Assembly (NCBI GenBank): GCA_015680685.1 | Contig: MNCI01003778.1 | Coordinates: forward strand, 104,771 to 168,770 | Source: Gnetum montanum | Lineage: Eukaryota; Streptophyta; Gnetopsida; Gnetales; Gnetaceae | Length of the DNA: 64,000 nucleotides | Direction of reading: 5' to 3' | Part shown: in pieces, positions 33,248-44,769 of the stretch | Layout of the letters: each line of letters begins with the position of its first letter | Position numbering within the stretch: position 1 is the first letter of the stretch | The notes under the pieces: model-generated | Seen by the model: the letters and a program-made list of their open reading frames with translations, nothing else | Told to the model about the DNA's origin: nothing | Database searches by the model: none | Translations under genes and position numbers: made by a program

Positions 33248-35675
33248 CTATTGTGAGTTGGTAGGCACATGCAAAACAAAAGGTTGTTTGGGTGGTGCCT
33301 TCCTCTCACTGTCCCTACTCACCACATTGATTGTATAGGGTGTGTCGTTTGCATTCAACGGATCCTTATACACGTGTAATGCTTGGTTTTCCGGACGCAT
33401 TGGACTACTGCCGTCTAGTTTCAAATGAACCTCGTCGATCATGCGTTGAATGTCTTCCTTCAACGCCCAGCAGTAATCTGTGTCGTGACCACACAATTGG
33501 TGGTAGTCACAGAAACGGTCCAGCCTGAAAGATTTCGGAACTGGTGGTTCATTAGGCAGGGCTAAAGAAGGATTCTTCAGCAGTTCACAATGACGTCTGT
33601 GACGCTTCAGAGCTTCTTCGGATACCCTTTTGGGTTCAATGTATCCTGCCCCTAACAATTGTTTCAGCAGTTCTGAATGTTTTACAGGCAGGGCTGTATA
33701 CTTTGAGCGATCTTTACACTCAAAGTTTGGTTTTGGCTGGGGGGCCTTCAAGGGCAGCTGTGTCCTGGCTGGTGCCACCTACACTGGCGGTGATCTCAGG
33801 AGGCACCACGGGTGCCTTCTTGTTCTTGTTCTTTGTGCCCTTAGTCAGCGCAGCTACTGTCGTTGTCATCGCTTTACCTTTGTCTTTGCCCTTATTGTGA
33901 GCGTTCTTGTAGGTGACATACATCGGGTCTTTGGTGGCCTCCGCAGCATCTTGGATGCTTCTAATTTGAGTGAAGGCCTGATGTAAGGAGTTGGGGGAAA
34001 GATAATACAGCTTTGACTTAATAAAGTCATTGACTGCTCCTTTGAAGATGGCCAGCAAATGTGAGTCCGCGATTGGCTCACGGATTTCATTCAAAGTAGA
34101 ATTCCAGCGCTGTATGAACTTCTGGACTGGTTTGAGAGGATCTTGTTTTACTCCCATAAGTTGATCTAACGTGACTTCCGGCTTTAAGTTGTATTTAAAG
34201 TGAGTTATGAATTGTGTCAGAAGCTCTTCCAAAGTTGAAATGGAGGAGCGTGGGAGGGCTCGATACTAATCTAGAGCTTTCCCTGTCAAAGACATGGCAA
34301 AGACGCGGATAATCGTGTGAGGCCACTGTTGTAGCAACAAGGATTCTGATCTAAAGGTGACTAAATGAGCGTTAGGATCCCCTTCCCCATTATACTTGGT
34401 AAAATGAGGTAAGGACATCCCTGGTGGTAACGACAACATGGGGACCGCTGAACTAATGGGATCATCTTGGTAAAAGTCCATGATCTGTATAGTGTTTGAG
34501 CCAGCGGCCTTAAGACATCTAACCTCCTCGGTGAGGGTTTGAATAAGTAGAAAGGCTTGGTCCAAACCTGTTACTGGAGGTGTCTGTGTAGGAGGAGCAG
34601 GGGGCTGACCTAGGAAAGCTGTACCATGCAGTGGAAATGGTGGGATGGTTTGGCCGGTAGATGGTGGGGCGGGGATCCCTGCAGGCAGGGGTACCTGTGA
34701 AGACCACCATCCACCAGTTTGGGCAGAGAGATTAGCCGCCGCCAGCTGTGCGGGATAAGGATAGGGATATTGTAGGATCACCTGCGGAATTTACGTTGCG
34801 GGTGCCATTGAGGGTTGCACACCGTACACCACAGACTGGTTGTGTTGTGCCGCGGGGTAGGTCCACTGACTCGCAGCAAGCTGTTGGATAGGTATCTGTG
34901 GCTGCACGACGGCGGTGATCTGTTGGATTGGAGGGGGTGGTAGCGATAAGGTCTGCATTGGATGAGTTGTGGATATGGTTCGGGGTTGGATCTGCGGGAT
35001 GAAATGGGGCACGGTGGATGCTGGAACCACCGCCGGAATGTTGAGTACACGTGGCAATGAAATCGCCCCCATGTTGTTGTGGGGTATTTGCACCTACAGA
35101 CAAGATGGCTACGCAGTGCCTTGCAGAATGATAGGGATGTGCGTCTATGTGGTCATGGCTGGATTTAGCGAGGTGGCCTCTCCATTAAAGGGGAATAATG
35201 GGTTGACGTAAGTATGGGGACTAAGAGTGTGATATGAATGCTCAGATTGGGCTGCAAACTCATCATCTTCTTCCTCCCCATTCTGGGGTTTCATCATAGC
35301 CTGTGCAGCTTGGCTCTTAGCCATGACCAACTGTGTTATAATTTCATGTTGCTGGTCTGTTAAAGGGATGATGTCATAGGCTGTTGGGGTGAAATCTTGG
35401 CCCCCTCGATGGATCATCTCGAAATTTTGCTTCGCCTCGATTTCAGCTCGACCAAGGGCAAGCTTCGCTTGGATCTTGATGTAGATAAAGTTGTATTCCT
35501 TAGGGGTCATGATAGTAAATATTGGGTCTTTGCCTTGTAACCTCAATGACTGACGTGATGGTCCCTGAGGTCCTGCTGCACTAGGAGCTAGCCTGGTGAC
35601 AGCGATAGGGTTCACAGATGTGGCACCCAAGTTAGCGACGACCATGGCGGTTGTGGTTGTGTAAGATGGATCCAT
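33248..35675 (-). pseudogene. gag: gag of element D
   Basis: Starts MDPSYTTTTAMVVANLG about 225 bases after the primer site. The N-terminal region has IMTPKEYNFIYIKIQAKLAL, then a long Pro/Gln-rich stretch (35090-34600), DFYQDDPISSAVP (34470), the capsid core LLTQFITHFKYNLKPEVTLDQ and HLLAIFKGAVNDFIKSKLYY (34230-33990), a basic Lys-rich region, and a zinc-knuckle-like FCDYHQLCGHDTDYCWALK (about 33515-33465; C-x2-H-x4-H-x4-C) typical of Tat gag. A C-terminal Pro-rich tail runs down to about 32905 in changing frames. Frame changes near 33740 and several stops near 35145-35100, 34790 and 34262 disable it. Gag would form the particle in which reverse transcription occurs. Confidence 0.9.
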
Positions 35676-35900
35676 TGATCAAGTAGATTTGTTGACAATA
35701 AATGACTGGATCTAAGAGAAGAAACGATAGGCAAAAAAAGATCGCGTTTAGGCTTTCTACCCTGTAGGATTCCAAAAGAATCGTTAAAGTAACCGATCTA
35801 CACCACACGATTTGTCGTAAACTTCCCTAGAGGTATTACGTTTACGGTTTTGGGTATAAGTCGCTAACAGGGCTACCTGAAAAATACGGATCGGAGCCTG

Positions 35901-35918
35901 GCCCTCCTTCTAGCGCCA
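35901..35918 (-). promoter_or_regulatory. Primer-binding site of element D
   Basis: Minus-strand TGGCGCTAGAAGGAGGGC, six bases after the LTR end ...TTACA. It starts with the TGG expected from a tRNA CCA end. I cannot name the tRNA with certainty. Confidence 0.75.
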
Positions 35919-36298
35919 GAAAACTGTAACGACGGAAAATGTCGGTAGCTGGAATACCAAACAATATCCGTGTATACAGTCTTAACCACGGATCCGTGCG
36001 AGGGCTATGCTGGAGAAAACGAATCCGTAGTGCCTTGAACGGTCTTGTCGATCAGACAGGGACTTATTAAATCAGTAAACCGATGGAGATTGTGAATATT
36101 TCATGGATTGATTTGATTCGACGGGTCGCAAAATGAGAGAAAAAACAATGCAGATGAATTATGACGATGATAACGCTAACACGATAAAAGGAATCAGACA
36201 CGAGGAAAATGCGTGATTGCAAGATCTATGGTTTGACCCCGAAAAAAGGAGTATTTTGTATATTCTAGTTACACTGGGGAGACCCCGATTGTTTTATG

Positions 36299-36299
36299 N
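36299..36299. other. Collapsed assembly gap (single N)
   Basis: The flanks GATTGTTTTATG and TCTGCTCC are contiguous here but separated by about 176 bases in the 3' LTR at 20879-21054. Confidence 0.85.
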
Positions 36300-36641
36300 T
36301 CTGCTCCTTTCGCCTTAGGTAGTCTTTGCTCGAAGCTGCCGACGATCACCAATGGAGAAAGTTGTGTCTTCGCCAAAGAGGTAATCATTCCTGCTGCCAA
36401 TGCTCAAGCAAAAATGTCTCCTGTCTCTGTGGAAAGATAGTGCTATCAAATGATTGCCGGAGAAAATGCTGCCCTCTCTCTCTCTCTCTGTCTCTCTGTC
36501 CCTTGTCCTCCTTTCTTCTCTTCGCCAACTGGGATATTTATAGGTTTGACGATATGTGGAGAAGGCACGGCTGTGATGACACGTGTTTCAAAATTTTCGG
36601 AAGATCGTTGACTTGACCATCCTTATGTTGAAATCCGTGAC

Positions 36642-36675
36642 TACGCACAATACGCGCATTTGCGTATTGTGCGTA
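36642..36675. repeat. Perfect inverted repeat in the 5' LTR of element D
   Basis: TACGCACAATACGC, loop GCATTT, GCGTATTGTGCGTA: 14-base arms and a 6-base loop. The copy in the 3' LTR near 21405-21438 has decayed by a few C-to-T or G-to-A changes. Confidence 0.9.
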
Positions 36676-37296
36676 TGGGTGACAAATGTGGGTCGGGCAT
36701 GTCTCAGTTGATTTTGGGCTACATTACGCTTGTACGCATTGCGTCACGTGTGAGAGCGTAATAAGGCATACAGGCAAGGTACTCAAGCTGCTTTACGCTG
36801 GTTCACGCTGCCGAGCGTAGTGAAGTGTAAATAGTGATTATCTTGGCGATGGGTTACGCTAAGTACGCTACGTTGCGTAGCAAGTGTAACTTGACCTATT
36901 GCACTTCCTTTGGATCCTTTTGATATTTCTGAAGCTTGTTACGCTACCTTGCATAATAGAGCGTAAATCTGCCCTTGGACAAAAGACTTAGCAGAATACA
37001 CTAGAGGTTGCATATTACGCTGCTTAGGCCTTAGGCCTCACCAAATCCGCTGAAGTAAACTGCCTTCTAATGTCAGACTACGTTATGCTGAGCGTCATTA
37101 CGCTACATTGCATACTATAGCGTAAAGACAGAAAACATAGTAAGATAAGAAATCTGCGAAGGGAAACCAAAGTCTTGATGCCGCACGCCTCCTTGCTTTG
37201 CCCTACCTTGTTTTTCTTTCTGGAATTCTGTCATGTACTTTTGTCTGAATCGCGAATCTTCGCCTGAGGCCGACTCACAATTTTCACGGTGTTTCA

Positions 37297-37301
37297 ATGA
37301 T
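37297..37301. repeat. Target-site duplication of element D, right copy
   Basis: ATGAT, identical to 20501-20505. Confidence 0.93.
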
Positions 37302-38690
37302 GGGATGACAAAGAGGAGGAGAGCCTATCCTTTGACCAATTTATTGATGAAATCCTCTTTGTTGGTCCAATAAATGAACAAGTGCCCACAAAACCAAAAT
37401 GGTATGATGGTATCCTCACTTATCTTCTCACTCAAAAGGTGCCACAAGATCTAGACTATAGGAAGAAATAATAGTTTCTTCATCAGGCCAAACACTTCAT
37501 GGAAATCAATGCACACCTTTACAAGGTGTGTACCAATGGCCTGGTTCATTGGTGTGTACCTGATGCTGATCAACTGTGCATTTTCCCGAATGCTCATGAA
37601 GGCCCTTACAGAAACCATTATGCAAGGAGACACATGACCATAAAAATCCTGATGGTAGGATACTATTGGTCCACAATCTTTAGGGATGCCCACCAGTTTG
37701 TTTGATCTTGTGAGGGATATCAATGAGATGGTGGGATGACCACATGAATGGAGTGTCCTTAATAGTGGATTCAACCACTAGAACCCTTCAACATATGGGG
37801 CATAGATTGTATGGGTCCCATCACACCCATGTCCAATAGAAAGGCCTATATTATCATAGTTGTTAACTACTGTACCAAATGGGTAGAAGCAACAACTATC
37901 ATTAGTTATACATCATCCACTAGTACTCGATTTATACAACAAAATGTTGTGAATAGGTTTGAAGTACCATGTGCAGTGATTTTTGACAATAGAACCCATT
38001 TTATAGATGCTACTTTTTAGAAATTCATGCAACACTTAGGGGTTGAACATAAATTAACAACACCTTATCACCCCCAAGCCAATAGTTAAGAAGAGGCAAC
38101 AATAGGGAGATCACAAAGATTCTATTAAGAACTATTAGAAAATATAGGAGAGATTAGAGCACCAAACTCAATGATACCATTTGGAACTACCTCTCAATGT
38201 GGAAGATCCCTATTGGCTACTCTCCTTAATAAGTTGGTGTATGGAAAACTTCCAATGCTCCTATTTTTGTCCAAGGTCTATACACTCTTAATAGCATGTG
38301 ACCTAGACCTTGACCTAAGTTTGACACAAAAAGAAAGATTAATCAAGTTGAATTTATTAGATGAAAATCGATTGGTACCCCTATCCTTGAATGAAGTGCA
38401 TAAGGCATTCAACAAACAATGACATGACCTAAGAATATGGAAAGAGAAATTTCAACCAAGAGATAAGGTTCTCTATTGGAATCCCACACATGTTCCTCAA
38501 AAAACCAAATTCCAAACATTGTGGGAGGGGCCTTATATAATTGATGAAACCTTTCCTTCTAGGTCCATGATCATGTATAAACCTGAAAGCCCAAACAAGA
38601 AGCAGTTGGTCAACATCTAATAGATAAAGCCTTTTCATGAGCCTAAGAAAGCTAGTGTAACAAATGCCTTAATGGATGAACAACCACATT
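37302..38690 (+). pseudogene. int: RNase H end and integrase relic of element E (3' part of pol)
   Basis: Resumes the pol frame cut at 20505: WDDKEEESLSFDQFIDEILF then KWYDGILTYLL. The zinc-binding part has HEGPYRNHYARRH (37598-37635) and a broken SCEGYQ. The core shows WGIDCMGPITPMSN (first Asp, 37803), VVNYCTKWVEA (the usual VDY changed to VNY), IFDNRTHFIDATF (second Asp, 37980) and TPYHPQANS.EEAT (Glu region, 38060). A C-terminal segment with TKFQTLWEGPYIIDETF (38500-38550) ends near PFHEPKK. It aligns with the integrase of A at 53482-54700. Multiple TAG codons interrupt it. Confidence 0.88.
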
Positions 38691-39364
38691 GAATTTTTTC
38701 GATCTCCTCATTCCAACTTAGTCATGGAGGAGATGGCCATCCATGCTAATTACATATGTGGCTTCTTAGTTTTTCTATTTTTTTTACACATTTTTGATTT
38801 TAAAATTTTTTCCTATTTTACATCCTTTTTCGTTTTACATCATCATTAATACATTTAAATCTTTCTTAAATATTTTACACTTTCTTATATATTTTACTTT
38901 ATTTTAGTATGATCGTTTAATTTTTGTAATCAATGTGCTTTGTGCTAACAAGACGTAGTGGAGTTGTAGTTGTTGCTAATGGTGGTTTATGCTTAATGTT
39001 TTGTTTATTAATGCTTGGTTTCTATTTTTGAATTTTTGTATTGATGGCTAAGACATGGTTTCTTTTTCATGGAATAGGAAGTGAGTCCACATCATTCACC
39101 CATCCACAAAATCTATGATTTTCCTTATTTTGGAAATATGAGGTTTGTTTCATTAAATAAACTTTCAATAAATTTGTGACCTTGGTGGTTTCTGGAATTT
39201 GGAAGGATTCAAAGGTTTGCACAAGGTGTGACTTCAAGGGGACTTAATAATCTTTGTCCTCTTTTACTTACTTGGGTGCATGAGTATTTTCATGGATTTC
39301 TTACCATTCTGTGTCGACCAATAACAAGAAGTTAAATAAGTCTTTGCATCGTGTGGTTCCCATC

Positions 39365-39397
<33 letters not shown>

Positions 39398-40755
39398 AAA
39401 TAATAACAATATGATGGGAATTCAAAGCACACCCCTTACACAAGTAAATGGGATACAAGCATTGGTTATGAAACTAGAAAGACATGTTACCCATGCTTAA
39501 AGGTTCCCTCTAACTAAGGCCATCTCTCACTTCTTGCTTCTCTCTTCTTCTATTTAAGGAATGATGGTTGTTTTTTGGAAGCACTCTTGATCTTGGAGTG
39601 ACAATGCAAAGTGACTAAAAGTGATGGTTTTGGTCTGGACTAAGGATGGATCTTCTAAAGTCATTTAAACACAAATACACAAGGGACTTCTTATGACCTC
39701 AATTTGGAACTCCATTTTACCTTCTCCATCATCCATCCATGCTATCCATAACTCACCTCATTGCCAGTGTCCATGTTCTTGTTTAGTGTCTTTGTCTAAT
39801 GTACTTGAATTTTTTAGTAGAATCTTTTGGGATTTGGTCCTTAACTTTCATCAATCATTAATCACCTATGGGGCCCACAGACTCCTTAGATTGAGGTTAT
39901 GCAAGGGCAAACAAGGCATGTGCCTGCTATGGGAAGGACCCACTTGCATGTCTTGGTTGGGTTCATTAATCACTTTATCCTTAGGAATTATTGCAATTTG
40001 AATCTTTCATACACCCATATTCTACATCCAACCATGTGCTTCTTTATATATTTTCTTTACTTCACACATTATCTAATCAAATTTTTAAATTTTTGAGCTT
40101 TCAAAGACCTTCTTCAATGATTTCATCATATTCTTGGCTTTTCTAGGACTCCATGGACCCTAAATTCATTCAAAAATTCATTGTATTTTTTTGAAATATT
40201 CAAGTTTGAAAATTTTGTTTATAGACCTTGTAAATGGGCTCCTATCAATGGAGAAGATGCATATACGAGGCTCTGTATATGTGGCCCCATTAACATAATG
40301 CAAAAATACTATATATATGTGCGATTTCACATTTGCTCATAAATGCCAAGGGAATTTTTCAAATTTTTAGAGCTCAAAACCTTCCAGAGTCCATAACTAC
40401 CTAACCGTTTATCCAAATCACTGCTTTCTTTGACCCTGTAGCTCTTGGAGGTAAGCTCTTGGTTGTGGGGGCCACAAACATGCTGTTGTTGAAATTTTTT
40501 TTTTGACATTTTTTCTAACTCCCACAAAGGTTTAACTAAGGAATCAACATTAAAGCATCAAATTACAGAAGTTAAACCTTTCCATTGAGCTCCAATGACA
40601 CTTATAATAAAACTTAATTAATAAAATTATTATAAAATAATTAATCTACCATGGTCCAACCACACCTAAATGTAACTAATTAATGAGATAAGGTATTAAA
40701 AGAATTTTAAGTTACACATTATATCTACTAATTCACGGATGTGTTGTGACTATAG
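38691..40755 (+). other. 3' non-coding region of element E, first part
   Basis: Aligns in blocks with the 3' regions of A (51546-53480) and B (47417-49560): GGAGATGGCC..CCATGCTAAT near 38730, a T-rich stretch with repeated TTTTACA (38770-38930), and GTTCCCTCTAACTAAGGCC near 39505. A (GA)n microsatellite lies at 39366-39392. Unlike A and B, E then continues into an extra coding relic before its 3' LTR. Confidence 0.6.
39366..39392. repeat. (GA)n microsatellite
   Basis: About 13 uninterrupted GA units. Confidence 0.95.
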
Positions 40756-43588
40756 ATGGCACCAAAAGGAAAACACATGTAGGAAGGAGGATCATCTCAA
40801 CTAAGGGAGAAATGACCAAGAATGGGAAGAGGTCAAGAATAGGCCTAGGAAGAACCAATTGCAACCCATGCCATGGGACCTCTTAGGGAAGAGGCCAAAG
40901 TGGATTCTATTCATCAAATTCTAGAAAAAGTGGCAACAAAAAAACATTTCCACCAAGATGAGGCACCAAATCAAGAAGCAAACGTTGATGTGACCATGAT
41001 GAAGGGTTGCTTAACTTAAATCAGATCAAGGAAGGTCCAAAAGATAGTGCTCCAAGAGTTTAACTTTGGCTGTTTCTTGGAGCAAGCACCTAAAGAGGTA
41101 TAGGACCAGCTAAATACCTTTCCCATGTGGCCAATTATCACTTCCAGCGGAGAGTGGTATATGGGAGAGACGTTCTTATTTTGGAACAATAGGAAGGCTA
41201 GTTCAATGGTTAAAATTAAGGACATTTCAGTGTCCTACTTGGTGTAGGGCATTGTAGAAGCACCTGGGTTACCTAAAACTGGGGTGAATCTGGTTGAGAT
41301 TCCAATGCAGGTGTACCCCAACATTAAAAAGAAATGGAATCAATGAGCTCACATTTATAGAAAGAATCCACTATAAGATTGTAGCCTTTTACCTAAATCC
41401 CATTGTGAGGCCCAACAAGATGACTATCTTTTTTTTCCTATGCATGTGCTGCTATGAGTAGAAAGTTCTTTGTCAACCTTCCACAGCTAATTTATTTGGA
41501 GATAGAGAAGCAATTTAAAAAGAATGAAAGTGGAAGAAAAGCACTCCTCTTTTGATGCCTCTTTAGAAAACTATGTTAGAGGGGAGGAATAGTCTACTAT
41601 ACTAATAATGTTGTCTAATTCGCTTCGACCATTCAATGGGAAAAGATGATGAAGGAAAAAAATACCTACAACAATAATCCAAGAAGAGGACCTATAGCCA
41701 CCACCTCCACCTACCACTTAGAAAATTTTGTCGGACATTGTTTCAACATCCCAATAGTTGCACAAGTACCGGGAATGGCTGTTGAGAAAGGAAGAGAAAC
41801 AAGCAAGCATGAGTGGTGGTGATCCATCGGTGTGCTAACCATTGATGAGTCACTTGAATGAGGTGGCCCAAATAGTTAGCTTGATGGGGAGAGGTGGATC
41901 CATTTTCTTTGCCCAACAAATGTAGTTGTCCATGAGGTTGAATCATGCCGCCAAAGAGGTAATAATATTTCTCTTAGAATAACAATAACTCCTAGAGATT
42001 TCTGGGAATGCTACAACCTTCTTGGTGTGCTTGGAGGATGGTGAGGGGGCAATAGTACTAGTGATGTAGCACTACGGGTAAGAAAAAATAGTAGAGGTGG
42101 TTGCTAACAAAATTTCTGAAACACTCAATGCACCTATACAATTTGTATAAGATGTCACTATACTTAAAGATGTGAAAATGTTCATAGAGACCATAAGTAG
42201 CAAATTAAGTGTAGCACAACATGAACAATTGCTGGACTGACTAGTAGGAACTACACAACCACTTCTAGTTGTCTTTGACATTTTGGATAATATCACTACA
42301 ACCCAGTCAAAGTTGCTATCGGAAAAGGAAAAAAATATTATCTTGGAGGGGAAACTGAAATAGCCAAGGAGCTAAAAGAATTCTTGGTTATAGAGGTTTC
42401 TGAATTAAGAGCCTAGATTGCTAACCCTGCATTTATCAATCCAACATTGACAAGAGATGAAGCTCTTGAGTGGCTTCACACCAAGCTAAAAGTGGTTGAG
42501 GGTGCGATGGAGATGGTAGTGTTTTATTGATCATTGGCAAAGGCCACCCAACATAAAATTTAGAAGGCCTTGGATTTGACCTACCAAGAGAATGTGTAGC
42601 TAACTATAGAAAAGCATCACCTTCGAAATGTTGATGTGCATAAACAATAATTGATTGATTTTATCCATCAATAGTAGGAGCAACTAGCGATAGTAAACAC
42701 CAAGTTATGGGGATTGGTAGTTGAGAATAGAAACCTCTCCATTGAGGTGATTCGTGCCCTTTGCTAAAAGATTGCAATAGAACTAGCCACTTAGAAATTA
42801 GAGGCTTTCAAACTTGAGAGAGTCAAGGATCACTACAAAGACTAGGGCGGCCTAAAAAAAGAAGTAAATGAGAAACATATTCAAGTGGCAAAGGCAAAGG
42901 TGAACAAGACCCTGTAGCAACTCCAACAAAGATGTGAATTATGGAAATCCATCATTGATGGGATTGATTAGTACAATAAAGCAGAAATTCACTTGAAGGA
43001 GTTGCAGATAGAGAAAATGATTGAATATATGGAGCTTGCCAATCTTTGGTATACAAACCTGGCTATGTTAACTACCAAATGGCCATGGTCAAAATTGGAA
43101 AATTAGATGGCCAGCTTGTACTTGTAGTACGAGGCTAAGTTCAAGCACCACAAGGACATAAAACAAAAGCTTGTGGAGGCAAATGCTGATCTCGAGGTTC
43201 TCAAGGACAAATATACTAATTAGAGATCCACTGTTGAGATCCTGGCCAAAAGAATGGATGACTACCAGGAGCTACAAAATGTAGTTAAGGTGTTCAATAT
43301 TGAACACTAACAATTTGCTACCTAGTTTGTGAACATCAAGGAACTGTTCCCAGTAATGTCTTGTTCATGGGATATCCCCATTCCAGCCGACATTGGTGAT
43401 GTTGTGTAGATTATGAATGATCCCTAGAGTAAGGAGGAGAAGATGAAGGCATTACTAGATCCCTTTCACCTTTCATCAGAGGTAGCAGTTGTAGTAGGAA
43501 AACCACAACCACCTCAGCTATCGTGCATGCCCAAAGCTTTCAAAGGTCCTTCAGAACTGTAGCAACCTCCATCGCCTAGGATTGTTTG
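40756..43588 (+). pseudogene. Extra coding relic between integrase and 3' LTR of element E
   Basis: Begins ATGGCACCAAAAGGAAAA (MAPKGK) and stays largely readable in one frame if TAG codons are ignored. A first part has EFNFGCFLEQAPKEV, DQLNTFPMWPIITSSGEWY and GETFLFWNNRKASS (41050-41215), then PGLPKTGVNLVEIP and VYPNIKKKW. The second half (42280-43320) is rich in Glu, Lys, Leu and Gln with heptad-like spacing (for example HLKELQIEKMIEYMELANLW), suggesting a long coiled coil. It ends LSPQ/QPPSPRIV near 43588. The position matches the env-like or additional ORFs reported in Athila and Tat elements, but I cannot show homology and see no clear membrane span. At least twenty stops, mostly TAG. Confidence 0.5.
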
Positions 43589-43814
43589 ATCTTTTCAATC
43601 ATCTTCATGCCATTAGAAGATGTGCTATCTAGTTTGAGTATTCATATGATGGTGTTCAATTTTTATGTCATGAACACCACAAATTTTTGTAATGATGTTG
43701 ATATATACACTTGGGTACTCAGTTTTATTTTGTTAATTTGTTAGGTTAAAGAGTCAATCAATAATCCCATACCTTTCCAATTTTGTAAAGGAACTCAAGA
43801 ATGAGTTTTCATTT

Positions 43815-43827
43815 CATCATGAGGATA
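43815..43827 (+). promoter_or_regulatory. Weak polypurine tract of element E
   Basis: ATCATGAGGATA just upstream of the 3' LTR start TGATGAAAC. It is degenerate compared with TCATGGGGGTA at the same place in A and B. Confidence 0.45.
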
Positions 43828-44707
43828 TGATGAAACTTCAAAGTGTCTTGTCAATGGGCCCTCATCGATGTAGCCCTGTTGATGGGGTCATGTCACCATA
43901 GCGTTTACTATGTTTATGAGGCCTTGTCAACATAGCTCCATAATAAAGTCTATCAATACGTGCTCACCAACCATGTTTATGACATGTCTTATCATAGTTG
44001 TAGAAGAGCTCTTCTAGTTTTGTCATTTGAGATTTAGAATAGTTTTTTGAGTGCCTATAGTAGGAGTCAGAAAGTGTATGGATTTTTATTTGAGCACTGA
44101 TGTACTTGAGCACACTAGTATGAATGGCAATAAAGATGAGCCTTTTGATCAAACCTTGCAGCACTCGGAATAGATTAATGATTTATTTTTGCATTCACTA
44201 TTTTTGTTAATTACATGATTAATTAAGATAAGTAAGACCTTAATTACCTAACTAATTAATCTAAATAGATTAAATACATAAGTACGACCACTTTGAGCAT
44301 AACATACAACACTTGGTAATCCTAGCAATGCTTAATGCTTAGCAACCTAGCAGTGTTGTATGCATTTAGGATGTGTACGAAAAGTAGAACTAGATGCTTA
44401 TGTTAGGATAGTTAGTTATTAATTAGCAATTATATTAGTTAAATTAGTTAATAAATTGAGTTTTAACTTGTTATCAATCATAGATGAATAAAATATAAAA
44501 TAATAAAAATCATGTTCTCCTCCAATGACATTTAACCATACAACTAAGCTTCACAAGTGTAGTTGGGAAGATAATGATTGTTAAGGTTAGGTTTCACCTC
44601 CTAGAACCAGTGTACTTAGGAACTTAAGGTCTATAGAATTCGACTAGATTACATGTGAATGCTTGTAATTTTTATGGTTGGACATAGGGTATACTTGCGG
44701 CTCATCA
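43828..44707 (+). repeat. 3' LTR of element E
   Basis: Starts TGATGAAACTTC, ends GGCTCATCA, and aligns along its length with 14656-15552. The TATA box reads CTATCAATA in this copy. TCAAT follows as a candidate duplication. Confidence 0.88.
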
Positions 44708-44769
44708 TCAATAATAGGTAAGCCAATCAGTATGAATTTTGGGTCCACTTGCTCATCAACCTCTTGAGG

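Larger units (their letters stand above)
20506..37296 (-). mobile_element. Element D: Tat/Ogre-type LTR retrotransposon carrying an antisense gene
   Basis: Complete element of 16.8 kb inserted in E. It is flanked by the 5-bp duplication ATGAT at 20501-20505 and 37297-37301. Order in its own sense (minus strand): 5' LTR 37296-35925, primer site 35918-35901, gag 35675-33248, protease to about 31880, probable intron region 31880-27004 that contains a spliced gene on the opposite strand, RT 27018-25750, RNase H and second RNase H 25731-24982, integrase 24841-23744, hairpin array 23710-23225, polypurine tract 22073-22060, 3' LTR 22059-20506. The RT sequence and the second, archaeal-type RNase H are hallmarks of the Tat lineage. 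Stops and frameshifts make it non-autonomous, but the LTRs are still similar. Confidence 0.93.
35925..37296 (-). repeat. 5' LTR of element D
   Basis: Same ends as the 3' LTR (TGAAACACC ... GTTACA in element sense). TATA box TATAAATA at 36542-36535 (minus). A single N at 36299 replaces sequence present at 20879-21054 in the other LTR, so about 176 bases are missing from the assembly. By eye the two LTRs are about 95 percent identical outside this gap. Confidence 0.93.
14656..44707 (+). mobile_element. Element E: Athila-like LTR retrotransposon, interrupted by element D
   Basis: Old plus-strand Ty3/gypsy element with 5' LTR 14656-15552, primer site 15554-15571, gag from 15716, protease about 18340-18900, RT and RNase H 19110-20500, integrase 37302-38690, a long 3' region with an extra coding relic (40756-43588) and 3' LTR 43828-44707. 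Without D it measures about 13.3 kb. Candidate target-site duplications are TCAAG (14651-14655) and TCAAT (44708-44712), four of five matching. The tRNA-Asp-like primer site, the LADHSITIPLELVEDI protease motif and the DGYSGYNQI motif in RT fit the Athila group. Every coding part is broken by many TAG/TGA stops. Confidence 0.85.

Noticed and set aside
34519..35103. Alternative frames in the Pro/Gln-rich part of gag of element D
   Set aside because: Compositional shadows of the gag frame; only one frame continues into recognised capsid motifs.
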